Shown here: positions 35,041 through 46,483 of the stretch, piece after piece
Layout of the letters: each line of letters starts with the position of its first letter
Position numbering within the stretch: the stretch's first letter is position 1
Assembly (NCBI GenBank): GCA_916613615.1
Contig: OU744735.1
Span: 40,249,468-40,313,467, forward strand
From: Steromphala cineraria
Lineage: Eukaryota; Mollusca; Gastropoda; Trochida; Trochidae
DNA length: 64,000 nucleotides
Direction: 5' to 3'
The notes under the pieces: model-generated
Databases searched by the model: none
Seen by the model: the letters and a program-made list of their open reading frames with translations, nothing else
What the model was told of the DNA's origin: nothing
Made by a program: the position numbers and the translations under genes

Positions 35041-35400
35041 GTTTCTCTAGGTAACAGGCCCCCACCTCACCCTCAGAGGTAAGTTTCTCTAGGTAACAGG
35101 CCCCCACCTCACCCTCAGAGGTAAGTTTCTCTAGGTTACAGGCCCCCACCTCACCCTCAGAGGTAAGTTTCTCTAGGTTACAGGCCCCCACCTCACCCTC
35201 AGAGGTAAGTTTCTCTAGGTTACAGGCCCCCACCTCATCCTCAGAGGTAAGTTTCTCTAGGTTACAGGCCCCCACCTCACCCTCAGAGGTAAGTTTCTCT
35301 AGGTTACAGGCCCCCACCTCACCCTCAGAGGTAAGTTTCTCTAGGTTACAGGCCCCCACATCACCCTCAGAGGTAAGTTTCCCGGGGTTAGAGGCCCCCA
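35041..35400 (+). repeat. 42-bp minisatellite, nine units, unit 2 only
   Basis: GTTTCTCTAGGTTACAGGCC recurs every 42 bp from 35041 to about 35377. Because 42 is a multiple of three, the minus strand reads an open 14-residue repeat (EVGACNLEKLTSEG). That frame is a repeat artefact rather than a gene. Each unit carries AGAGGTAAGT, a consensus 5' splice site, and TTCTCTAG or TTACAG, which are acceptor-like. Unit 1 lacks the array at about 12690. Confidence 0.9.
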
Positions 35401-35553
35401 CCCCACCAGCACCACACTCAAAACATTGTGTCAACATATATTTGAGTGAGTACCTAGCAATCAACACTCACGGAACCTACTTATGCTTAATTGTTATATC
35501 TACAATTCAGCCAAAAGCTGATATTTACGCTCAGTCTATGCTTATTAGCAAAA

Positions 35554-35799
35554 ATGGCTGAAAAGTGGAGGGTTGTGACCCAGGGGACTCTGCTAAATAG
35601 CACTTGTCTGGCAGAAAGGAAGAGGTTTTCATTGAACTTCCTGAGGTTTTCAGGGCAAGTATGTCTTTTTCAGTATTTGATTGATATGTGGACATCCAAA
35701 AGGAAACATGGGTTCAAAAGAATAAGAAAGAAGCAAGTTCTGAAACAAAAACAGACACCAAATTCAGTTTTGTTTAGAAATCTCTTCACAATATCCTAA
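35554..35799 (+). pseudogene. 81-codon frame kept in both units (unit 2 copy)
   Basis: This is the counterpart of 12814-13059: MAEKWRVVTQG, then a shared centre QVCLFQYLIDMWTSKRKHG and the same LFRNLFTIS terminus. Start, stop and length are conserved between copies. There is no recognised domain. Confidence 0.3.
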
Positions 35800-36142
35800 T
35801 TAAGTGAATGCTATGACGCTGACTACAAAACTACCCAGAGGCGCCCCCAATATCTGGTTTGATAAATGACCGACATCTTCGTCTCAATCGTTCCCGCTGT
35901 AAATGAAAGAGAGAAAAAATGTAACACGTCATATATAAAGTCAAAATACGACCGAACGCGTGTGCCTGCCCTCATCGCCTCTTCGTCGACTGGTACGCGT
36001 ACATATGGCATGAAATTAAAACTTTGTGTCAACATATACTTGGATAATATACATAAACCTTTTTATCACCACTCACAGAACCGAACAATATTTTGTAGTT
36101 ATTTCTGCAAATCGAACGAAAGCCGATGTTAACGGTTCAAGT

Positions 36143-36588
36143 CATTCTCTCCCAACAGAGGCAGATCAAGTCGTGAAATGTTGATACAGACCGGTTCTAT
36201 TACGCCGAAATCAGTGGGTTCCGGACGTCTCCCCTGGCGGAGAAAATTGCATCACAACCTTTTTGAATGTCTTTAACAAATGACAACGCTTCGTGCATGG
36301 TAAAAGTAGTTCATATCAAATTTAATTTAGAACAGTGTCGGTGATTGCAGAACTAACTTTGATTGCCTCCAATCAGGCGTCTCCCATTCTATCCCACAAA
36401 GTTGGAGTGATAGATCAGAGGCTGTATCAACATTCCATGACTTGATCTGCCTCTGTTGGGAGAAAATGGATTTAATAATGTAGTCATGGAGAACTCATCC
36501 ACAAATGTTATTCATGTTTTATGCTTAATATCCATGTCCATCAAATGTTCAATTTCACATAATTTTGCCTCTGCGGGGAGAGAGTGGC
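36143..36588 (-). mobile_element. Mutator-like MITE (unit 2), with extended right end
   Basis: This is the ortholog of 15849-16186. The left end CATTCTCTCCCAACAGAGGC is intact with flank GGTTCAAGT. After the first right end (about 36468) there are about 120 extra bases and then a second partial end (GCCTCTGCGGGGAGAGAGTG) followed by GCTTCAAGT, so the right terminus was duplicated. Confidence 0.8.
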
Positions 36589-36710
36589 TTCAAGTATCCA
36601 TCTCTGCACATATAGCCGCCAGAAGGCTTGTGACCGAATGAAGCGCTGTGATTGGTCGATGCTTATGCTTAATTGAACAGTTAATTAATAATTGATAACT
36701 ATTTGGAGAA

Positions 36711-36905
36711 ATGAAAACCGATTTGAAATTTAAAAATTTCATGTTGATTAATTTCTGCCTTGAAATAAATTCAAGACGAAAACGTTGTGCATCTGTTAGA
36801 GGAGTAGTTAAACTGTAAATTGAGTTATTACATCATGGTAATTTACATCACTAAAAGAAAGAATACTACACAAAATTTAACTGTCTTTTACAGTTAATTT
36901 GGTCA
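36711..36905 (+). pseudogene. Exon-like helical frame, broken (unit 2)
   Basis: This is the counterpart of 16315-16515. INFCLEINSRRKRCASVRGV is readable, but stops follow VVKL and NLHH, and the 3' end is shortened. It is a decayed relic. Confidence 0.3.
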
Positions 36906-38204
36906 TCAACATTAGTTTATTCACCTTGGATCAAATCGTTGGCGGTGTATGTCTGTCTTGGATATATTTGTAAGTAATGGCTGTTTCCTTTTCATATTCT
37001 GCAAATTGGGTTATCACAATGTGAGAAAGGTCAACTTATAGGTGTTTATCTTGTCCTTCACTATGCATCTCATAATCTCTAAGTATCTGCGTGATATTTA
37101 AACAGTGTTTCTGATCTCTCATATGCATGATGTTAAGAAGCGAAATCTTGGCATTGGCGTACAAGTAAACATATTTAGTAAATACTTTTCTCTACATTAT
37201 TGACGAAGTAATATTGAAAATATTTCAATTTTGGGTAAAGTATACATGACATTAACATTTATAACTCATATAACACAGGACTAAAAGAAGCTTTTAGGTT
37301 TCGCATTTTGTTATTTTTGATTAATTTAAGAGACAAATGTTGAGAAAAATTCATATTTCATCATGTCATCAGAACTCCCATTATTCCTTAACCCAAAAAC
37401 TATTTGTTTATCATCTTTCTGACTTTACCCGTCTCATATTTCATTAGCGATTTTCAAACAAGCTTAACACTATTGATTTTCTTTGATAGCTTTAATGTTA
37501 AATAGGCCAGTTTGTTATTAGCACTGTTACTGCTTGACAATCCATATTTGATTTAATATTTTGCTCGAGCATGTTTGGTTAGTCGTTGATAACTGGTAAA
37601 TACCCCAATATGGAACCTTCTAGTAATAAAAAAAAATAGTTTTCTCAACACTCTCTTTTGTTAATACTGAATCAACTTTAATCGTTATTCTAGCTTTTCA
37701 TAAAACAATTTAAGTTTTCATACAAACTCCTTTGTTCATTTTTTTATGATTTAAATTTATTTTTGAAAATATGTTTTTTATTATAACTTTGAATGTTTGT
37801 ATAATTTTGGAAATTTTACCTACTGTTTGTACTCTAGAATCATGCACGGAGCCATATTTACCATATCAGTATAACTATCAAACAAACAAATAACTATCGC
37901 GATTATGGACTTCAGAAACACGTTAAAGAAAGCAGATGGAAAAGAGATAATGATTTTGGCAATGCTGAATTTTCAGGAAATGCTTTTGACATTCCCTCTG
38001 ACACAGATTTAACGAATCATTTTTGGAATTTGGTGTTCATTAAAAAAAAGATAATGGCATTTCCATAAAAATGTATCATTATGCAAGATAAATTAAAAAA
38101 AAAATCATGAATATTTTCAAAAAAGTTCGTAACGTTAATTGAAGGTACAAAGGTGGTTGAATGACAAGGAACGCTTTGTTTTCTAAATGAATGGACAGTT
38201 TCAC

Positions 38205-38525
38205 TCGGGTGGCTCATAGTTTCAAATTTATCAACACAAGTTGATAAAAATTACAAACAAGTGTTAATGTTTTTGATATCAGATAACACTAGGATGACAT
38301 TCTTTTTATTACCAAAGTCATTTTTGAACATGTTTGCATGAAAAATATACTATTCCGCATTACGGTCAAGACCTAAAAGTGGTGACGCTACCTGTTTATG
38401 AGGTCATTGTATTGTATTGTCATGTATTTCACAGATCCAGGGCATTGTAAACGTCGGCTATCATGACGATCTGTGGGACATATTCGCCAACAAGCCATAT
38501 TTCCTGTAGAACAGTTTTGGACGCT
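38205..38525 (-). mobile_element. CRE-bearing element, old copy (unit 2)
   Basis: This is the ortholog of 17880-18190. The former TGACGTCA is now TGAGGTCA (about 38400), showing decay of the motif after duplication. Confidence 0.6.
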
Positions 38526-38716
38526 ATCCAAAAATATCCAACTAATTGTAAGAAAATGATTATGAAGAAATTCGATATAATACTATATAACAATGTTAAT
38601 TCACAAAATAATTTTCCCGCATCAAAGATGATTGCTGCCATGATATTATGTCTGCGTCTGTTTTGTTACCGAAATAGAAACGACAGGTAATATTGTGTAA
38701 GAAACATAATACTTAC

Positions 38717-38916
38717 CGTCCAGACGCAAAGTCCATCCTAATCAAATCATTGAGCATCAATACCAGACGATGCAATAATACTACTTTCGTGAAAATATGC
38801 ATGATTCTCTGGAACCAATATTCGCTATATCTGGTCAAGGAAAATAATATGTTAGATTTTACCATACGGCCAAAAGTAATCAAGTTAAAAGCCAGAAAGG
38901 TATCCGTAGGAATCAT
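38717..38916 (-). pseudogene. Exon-like frame with strong 5' splice site (unit 2)
   Basis: This is the counterpart of 18389-18591, with the same GTAAGTAT donor and HIFTKVVLLHRLVLMLND core, one codon shorter near the N-terminal side. Confidence 0.3.
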
Positions 38917-38941
38917 ATACGACTAAAGACAAAAACTACAG

Positions 38942-39291
38942 CATTCTCTCCCCACAGAGGCAGATCAAGTCATGTTGATACAGCCTCTGTTCTATTACGC
39001 CGGCTTTGTGGGATAGAATGGGAGATGCCTGATTGGAGGCAATCAAAGTTAGTTGTGCAATCAGCGACGCTGTTCTAAAACCATCGTTTTGGCTACTGAA
39101 TCAAGGCAAAAGCATTGTGATATGAACCACTCTTTCCATGCGAGAAGCGTTGTCATTTGATAAAGAAATTCAAATGCATTGTAATGCGGGTTTTTTTCCG
39201 CCAGGGGAAACTGCCGGAACCCACGGATTTCTGCGTAATAGAACAGAGGCTAAATCAACATGACTTGATCTGCCTCTGTGGGGAGAGAATG
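38942..39291 (+). mobile_element. Mutator-like MITE, intact, unit 2 only
   Basis: This is a 350-bp copy with near-perfect inverted ends, flanked by AAACTACAG (38933-38941) and ATACTACAG (39292-39300). Unit 1 at about 18610 reads CATACCACAGTGGTCACGG with no insertion. It is the best preserved copy and so probably the youngest here. Confidence 0.92.
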
Positions 39292-39764
39292 ATACTACAG
39301 AGGTCACGGTGTAAATTCTTCTGAATATTTGGGCTCATTATTGTCAGATATTTTAATATCAATTGTATTATTCAAGACCAAAAGATAATTGGAAATCATA
39401 TTACATACTTACAAGAAGCAATACAGAATAAGTGTTTATTGTTTTGTTACCTTTATTTTAAAGAGATGCGACATTTTAGCAGTATTATTCAACATTTCAC
39501 TATCGTAATTATATACATATGGCAAGGTAAATGATTTACAATCGATGAGCTTCATTTTGTATGTTTTGAAAAATATGCAAGGTAAAAAGCCAGATGAACT
39601 ATAATCCAACTGATGACTTAGAATGAAGATAAATCAACTATGAAACCTAGCTCCAGCAGCGTATAGCGAATGACTTGAGAGCCTTGTGGTATCTTCGCTT
39701 ACTATCAAATACAATATATGTTGTCAAACAATAGATAACATTCACTTTAAACTTTAATGAAGTG

Positions 39765-39876
39765 GAAAATTTTTTACGCCATGGGAAGTTGTCGAAAACC
39801 ACAGAGTCGGTCTAATTATATCAGAGGTAGGATCCACATTTTATGACTTGATCTACCTCTGTGAGGAGAAAATGGC
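39765..39876 (+). mobile_element. Mutator-like MITE, eroded 3' piece (unit 2)
   Basis: This is the ortholog of 19085-19190, identified by ATGACTTGATCTACCTCTG and GAGGAGAAAATGG at its end. Confidence 0.65.
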
Positions 39877-40359
39877 ACTTTTCTTTAAGTATATAATTTT
39901 AATCCAAAGCAGACGAGTATGGTCATACGATTTCAGCTTTATAGTGTATTTGTTTCTAAAGAAAACCCCAGATTTTAAAAATTTGGATTATGATGTAACT
40001 TTCATCATTTGAGAAGATTGGAAGATAAAAGAGAAACTATCGCTAGCCAGAAGATTATTAGATGAGTTATGCCGTATTATTCAATCATTGCCACTTTATG
40101 AACAATACGTGATTGATAAATAGACATTTCCGTTTGTGAACTAAGTTACCTCACTTAAAATTTATGTCAATAAACCCAAAAACCATGATGAATATTTCGA
40201 AACTTGCCATATTTCATCTTTCAAACTAACAAAGCGTAGATGTAGCTAGCCCAAAACTTGGAATTTAGCCAAAATACGATTTTAAAACAACCTCCACTGT
40301 TCTCTTTTAAATTGAATATTCCTGTTATTTTGTTGGTAATTTACAATAACCGACAGGTG

Positions 40360-41030
40360 TTTAAAAGTCCGTTGTAAACAAGTTGAGGAAAGCCTTTAGC
40401 TTTAATCACATGGATTATTTCTATATTTTCAAAGACACGGTTCTTAAAATATAGTTACCATTATATAGTTCATTCAAGATTCCAATTTTATAGTATAGGT
40501 ATGACATTACCTTGTGTTCTAGGCACGGAGACGCATATGCTGTAAGTGAGTAAAACAGTGCGTATTATGAAATCTATTTTAGATCTTTTAAGGAAGTTCT
40601 TATATTATATATATATTGTAATGTTCTGTACACTAATTTGAGTTCTTTTTTCCCCATCAGAAACATTTATACCTTAAGGCCAACAGGGAAAAGCAGAAGC
40701 ATCAAATTGATATAAGTTTGAAGCATTCCTGTCAAATGTTTTTTATCGAGGGTAAATCGGAGAAAGAAGAAAAACTAATCTTCTTGACTGCAAGCCAGAT
40801 ATTAACTACCATGCATGTATACAAACCAAATTTATCTATTGTCAGTAAGTATACGTAAGGCCCTGTGTCCTATCCAAAGGGCTCAAATGTCCAAATATCA
40901 ATCAAATGAACCGCTTGTAAATATCAAAGTCAAAGCTAACTTATGGCAATTATGTTCAACACATCTTACAGATTGAGAAAGGCTTTCACATAGACAGTGT
41001 TATATTTTCTCTCCATAGCCATTACCACAC
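40360..41030. other. Block present in unit 2 only
   Basis: About 670 bp between CAATAACCGACAGG and ATGTGACAGAATACTGC has only a short unrelated stretch as counterpart in unit 1 (about 19685-19785). I see no coding frame, inverted ends or repeats in it. Either copy could have changed. Confidence 0.55.
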
Positions 41031-41713
41031 TTCATTTTCACTGAGAGGGCCAGTGACATCAACGTACATACATATGTGACAGAATACTGCTTCTTTGTTA
41101 ACAAAAACAATTTACTCATTTTGTTTCTGAATAAAGAGTAGAGGTTTTTCCATCTTTAAAATATAAAACAACTTCTTTCTATCCATATTTCTTATCCTTA
41201 TTGATACTTATTGAAGCAGAAGGTATATCCAGGCATCTCTTCATTCCATTCATATCGATTTAACCATAAAGGGAATAGGGGTATAATAATATACAAAGAT
41301 AAAGTAGAGGCAGGTCACATTATGAGTGAAGAATGAACAAATGTTTGGTACCTAACCTCTATATATAATGTAACTCGAAGTCATTAGAGAATGCATTGGC
41401 CATAAACATAGGAGTTCACTTGGGACACCAAAAATATTTTCATCACAATATGAATAAGAAACTCCAGGAAATGAATGTATTTATTGCTTGAATGATTGTA
41501 GTGGTGAACGTTCATATTAAGCTATGTTATTGACCATATACGATGTCTCTTTACTAGTATCACATTATATCATAAATCACACAAGACTGTATAACCCTGG
41601 GGAGTCCTACACATTCATTGCGTTGTAGCATAATCAACCAATCATTTATACTTTACTTCAGTACTTGGAAGGCCAAATATCTACAGTACATTTCATTAGA
41701 CAACTTTTGTAGA

Positions 41714-41852
41714 TCATTGCTTGGTGAAAATAATCTGCAAAATTTTTAATTACATGTTTATTTAGACAATTCAGTAAGGAAGAAAATGTATTAACAGATG
41801 GACTGACAAAATAGAACTCTTTATGTACATTTAAGGTATAGTATCATGAGCT
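41714..41852 (-). repeat. Small inverted segment (unit 2 partner)
   Basis: This is the reverse complement of 20787-20922 inside otherwise direct homology; about 210 bp following it (to about 42060) has no clear unit 1 match. Confidence 0.85.
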
Positions 41853-42446
41853 AGACATACAAGAAGAAAACGATTTTCGTCTACTTAAAAATTATTCAAA
41901 TTATTCATTCATTCAATCATTATTCGTCTTCTACAAAATTGCTTTTACAACAGTTACATTCTCTTTTTGATAGAAATAAATCTTTCCTTTCCAAGTAACA
42001 GGTCATGAGAAGAACAACGAAAGCTTACGATTTTCTAAATTACTTAATATTAACATATGATAAATAACCTTAAGTTGCCTCGGGATGAGTTCAAGGAAAC
42101 TTGTAATATGTATGGCTCTTTTGGGATGAGATATTTTTGTCAAGTTATATTGTCATTGCCATTTAAACATATATGACAATTTTCTTTCCGTTCATGTACA
42201 TGTATTGAACAAATAATGTCACTGCAACTCATTGTAACTTGTGTATAAACAATGTAATTAGGTTGAATTTATCAAGAATGACGTGTACCATGAGCTTTTA
42301 ACAATATTTATGTGAATTATTTGAGTAGCTGATGATTGATAAAGAACATTTTTTCATAATCATTTTTATCTCCACAAGCTTCTTTTACAGGGAACTCTGC
42401 TTGTCTGTTTTTGTTTATTTTTGTGACCCAGGACTTTTTAAAAAAA

Positions 42447-44276
42447 TAGAGCCATTGGCTCTGTAGCTCATCAGGCTTCATCGTCAATTACAATATATGC
42501 TGTTGAGTATGGCAAATGTGATTCCCCCTTTGTAGAGGCCAAAGGGTCACCAATCATAAAATTAAATATAATAGGCGACAAGTTTCAGTACTAGTTTTCA
42601 AGGCTGGCCTTATACTTCATTGGAGCAACAGGGTCACCAAACCTACAATTCATAATCCTCAATAATCAAGGAGTCTGTACACAAAGTTTCAGCTTTCTAG
42701 GCCTTATGGTTCTGGAGAAGAAGATGAAAATAGGTTTTTAGGGTGTGGCCCCTGTGGCCCTTATTAGGGGTCACAAGGCCACCAAAGCTACAATTTATAA
42801 TCCTCACTAGCCAAGGAGTCTGTACACAAAGTTTCAGCTTTCTAGGCCTCATGGTTCTGGAGAAGAAGATGAAAATAGGCTTTTAGGGTGTGGCCCCTGT
42901 GGCCCTTATTAGGGGTAACAGGGCCACCAAAGCTACAATTTATAATCCTCACTAGCCACGGAGTCTGTACACAAAGTTTCAGCTTTCTAGGCCTCATGGT
43001 TCTGGAGAAGAAGATGAAAATAGGTTTTTAGGGTGTGGTCCCTGTGGCCCTTATTAGGGGTCACAGGGCCACCAAAGCTACAATTTATAATCCTCACTAG
43101 CCAAGGAGTCTGTACACAAAGTTTCAGCTTTCTAGGCCTTATGGTTCTGGAGAAGAAGATGAAAATAGGTTTTTAGGGCGTGGCCCCTGTGGCCCTTATT
43201 AGGGGTCACAGGGCCACCAAAGCTACAATTTATAATCCTCACTAGCCAAGGAATCTGTACACAACGTTTCAGCTTTCTAGGCCTCATGGTTCTGGAGAAC
43301 AAGATGAAAATAGGTTTTTAGGGTGTGGCCCCTGTGGCCCTTATTAGGGGTCACAGGACCATCAAAGCTACAATTTATAATCCTCACTAGCCAAGGAGTC
43401 TGTACACAAAGTTTCAGCTTTCTAGGCCTCATGGTTCTGGAGAAGAAGATGAAAATAGATTTTTAGGGTGTGGCCCCTGTGGCCCTTATACTGAGGGTCA
43501 CAAGGCCACCAAAGCTACAATTTATAATCCTTACTAGCCAAGGAGTCTGTACACAAAGTTTCAGCTTTTTAGGCCTTACGGTTCTGGAGGAGAAGATGAA
43601 AATAGGTTTTTAGGGTGTGGCCCCTGTGGCCCTTATTAGGGGTCACAGGGCCACCAAAGCTACAATTTATAATCCTCACTAGCCAAGTAGTCTGTACACA
43701 AAGTTTCAGCTTTCTAGGCCTTATGGTTCTGGAGAAGAAGATGTAAATAGGTTTTTAGGGCGTCGCCCCTGTGGCCCTTATTAGGGGTCACAGGGCCACC
43801 AAAGCTACAATTTATAATCCTCACTAGCCAAGGAGTCTGTACACAAAGTTCAGCTTTCTAGGCCTTATGGTTCTGGAGAAGAAGATGAGAATAGGTTTTT
43901 AGGGCGTGGCCCCTGTGGCCCTTATTAGGGGTCACAGGGCCACCAAAGCTATAATTTATAATCCTCACTAGTCAAGGAGTCTGAACACAAAGTTTCAGCT
44001 TTCTAGGCCTCATGGTTCTGGAGAAGAAGATGAAAATAGGTTTTTAGGGTGTGGCCCCTGTGGCCCTTATTAGGGGTCACAGGACCATCAAAGCTACAAT
44101 TTATAATCCTCACTAGCCAAGGAGTCTGTACACAAAGTTTCAGCTTTCTAGGCCTTATGGTTCTGGAGAAGAAGTCGAAATTCCACAAAGTTTACGGACG
44201 GACGGACGGACGGACGCCGGACACCATGCCATGCATGCCATAAGCCCATCGGGCCTTACAGGCCAGATGAGCTAAA
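42447..44276 (+). mobile_element. Pearl-like tandem-core element, copy 3
   Basis: This is the longest copy, with about ten monomers of 145 bp (for example GGGTGTGGCC at 42741 and 42886), a TAGAGCCATTGGCTCTGTAG start, a short ACGG run and GGCCAGATGAGCTAAAA end. The unit 1 site near 21228 is empty, which delimits the insertion. Confidence 0.88.
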
Positions 44277-44509
44277 AAAAGTCAAATCTATCAGCTCGCC
44301 TATCTGTTGTGTTTGATGAATCTGTCAATTTTGACTCAAACGAAATTTGATAATCGATATCGCATGGATCTTATTTTCTTCCTTAAGATGTTTTGGGGCA
44401 TTATAAGCAAATGATTTGAAAATGACATGACTCATGTTATCTTCAAAAACGACAGGTAATTTCATTTCTCTCCTCATTACCAAGACATCAAGGAATATAT
44501 TAATCCCTT

Positions 44510-44705
44510 AAGTTTGAGACCGGCTTAGGATCAAGAGCTTGGGTTCGATTTTATTCCCTCCTGGTTTCTTCAGTGGAGAACTGTTCTACACAGTTAGGTT
44601 TGAGTGCAATGCCATACTGAATACAACCAAGTTTGACTAGAAGCGTGCATGGTTTAGCGCAAAACATTGCCACAAAAAGTGTTGCAGGCTTTCTCCCTGC
44701 AAAAA
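44510..44705 (+). repeat. Possible SINE remnant (unit 2)
   Basis: This is the ortholog of 21455-21650, with GGTTCGATTTTATTCCCTCC and the GGCTTTCTCCCTGCAA module. Confidence 0.4.
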
Positions 44706-44715
44706 GACTAGTACC

Positions 44716-45025
44716 TTAAAGGGGCAGTAGCACGTTTAAACAAAATTGTTTTCCAAGTTTAACTGATAATCGACATTAGTGCAAAATGTATCACAAACAT
44801 CTCATAACACAAACAAATCATCCATAGTCAGAGATAAATGATAAAGATTCACAATAAGTGCATTAATTCATTTTGTGTAAGAAGAGGCATCGCATGGCTG
44901 AACTTCTGAACTGATATCTTACTTCTTCATTTATTGTAAATACTTTGTTTTGCAATTGGAACCATTTATTTTATTTTCCTGACATCACATTATATTTCTC
45001 CTAAAACGTGCTACTGTCCCTTTAA
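44716..45025 (+). mobile_element. TTAA MITE (unit 2)
   Basis: TTAA at 44716 and 45022 flank a single copy of the element that is partly doubled in unit 1 (21594-22214). It is about 310 bp, slightly shorter than other members. Confidence 0.82.
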
Positions 45026-46141
45026 GATTCTGAACCGATTGCTTTGCAGCATTAATTTTACGGTTCTTAATCTATTAATCATATAAGATTGACTTCAAAA
45101 CTAATGTTTTGGGATCAAGTCAAAGAATGAGAGGAGACAATAGCCATTAATAGCTGATAATGTTTTAGCAAAAATATATCACAGAGTTGAACTTGACTTA
45201 AATGTGATGTTTGTTGCAGTTTCTTTTGACATTTTAAACTGTTCACTATGTGACGCTATAAATGGATTCAATTATAGGTTTGAAAGTGAAAATAAGTATT
45301 TCATGTAATCAGTCAAATTAATAATTTGTTAAATTAAGAGGAGACAATTGCAATCATTAGTTTCGGAAGTGCTTATGAAATATAATTATGTACCAAATTA
45401 CCAGACATAGAAAGATAATTACTTCTGACATGTTCAGCTAATAACCCAGCTTCACTGATACCCCCATTAAGTTTCAATTTGGATCAATGATTAGTGTGAC
45501 ATTGAGTGAAAAAACTAAGCAATTTTGTAGTCAAATTTAGACACCTCTATTGATTAAAAAATGGTTTTGTAAGATAAAAGACGCTCAAATTCCCATGACA
45601 ATCACGAAATTCTTTCTAATAGTCAAAGAAGTTACCTGGCTCTTTCCCTGTAATTTTAGCTTATAGATAAAATTGAAAATATTGTGCATGTTTTTATATT
45701 ACGTGTATTACTGCAAGATATGTGAAACACAATTCATTCAACAACTGTCAAGAAAGTACACCAAAAAGAGACATAGACAACGAAAGTAGATATCATACGT
45801 CACACTAGATATACTTGACAACATCGATAATTCAATAGTTGCCCTTCGTTTGTTTTATGTTCAATAAAGTATCAGTATAAAGCATCTCATTTCAAATTGT
45901 TTGGTTTAAAATGGATTACAAAGTTGAGGCTTGCTCATTGTGGCATTTACAGGGCTGTTTTGAAACTAGTGACAGTATTCTGTTCACTTATGTTTATATC
46001 TAACACAGGATCCACGAAATGAACATTTAAAAACATCTGGCTTAATTGCTTGGCATGTTATAAAACTACTCTGATTTAATAGTTTTATTTGAAATCATTA
46101 CTTATTTAAAACTGCATTTTTGGTTTGATATTTGATTACAG

Positions 46142-46483
46142 AAAAATCATAGATTCCATATCTTAAAGCCTCAGCATATGTTGACACTTGTAATAAGTCG
46201 AATTACAAAGTCGTTCAAACCACTGCAAATATATGTTGCGATATTATGAAAGCTATAATTAAAAGCAAACGTTTAGATATTTATCAAATCGATGAAAGCC
46301 ACGATGAAACATTTCTTTTGTGCATCAGTCAGAACAATCTCACAAAAGAACAAATGTGTTCACATGGCAGTTGCTATGGATGTCAATGGGTTCAACATGC
46401 GACTACAACGGATTACCAATGTGATTCTTTACTTAAAATTTCCTGACAAATTCTGTCAAGTGGGAAACAAGTTGATGCAATGA
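46142..46483 (+). pseudogene. Terminal-exon-like frame, broken (unit 2)
   Basis: This is the counterpart of 23339-23679. The acceptor ATTTGATTACAG is kept. There is an early TAG, then a long open run containing TTANICCDIMKAIIK, SHDETFLLCISQNN and CSHGSCYGCQ, and a single-base insertion that moves the C-terminal part (LQRITNVILYLKFPDKF, NKLMQ) to another frame. Confidence 0.4.

Noticed and set aside
35036..35467. 143-codon minus-strand frame with 14-residue repeats, as a repeat protein gene
   Set aside because: It is the reading of a 42-bp minisatellite present only in unit 2; period divisibility by three keeps it open. No start context or flanking coding sequence.
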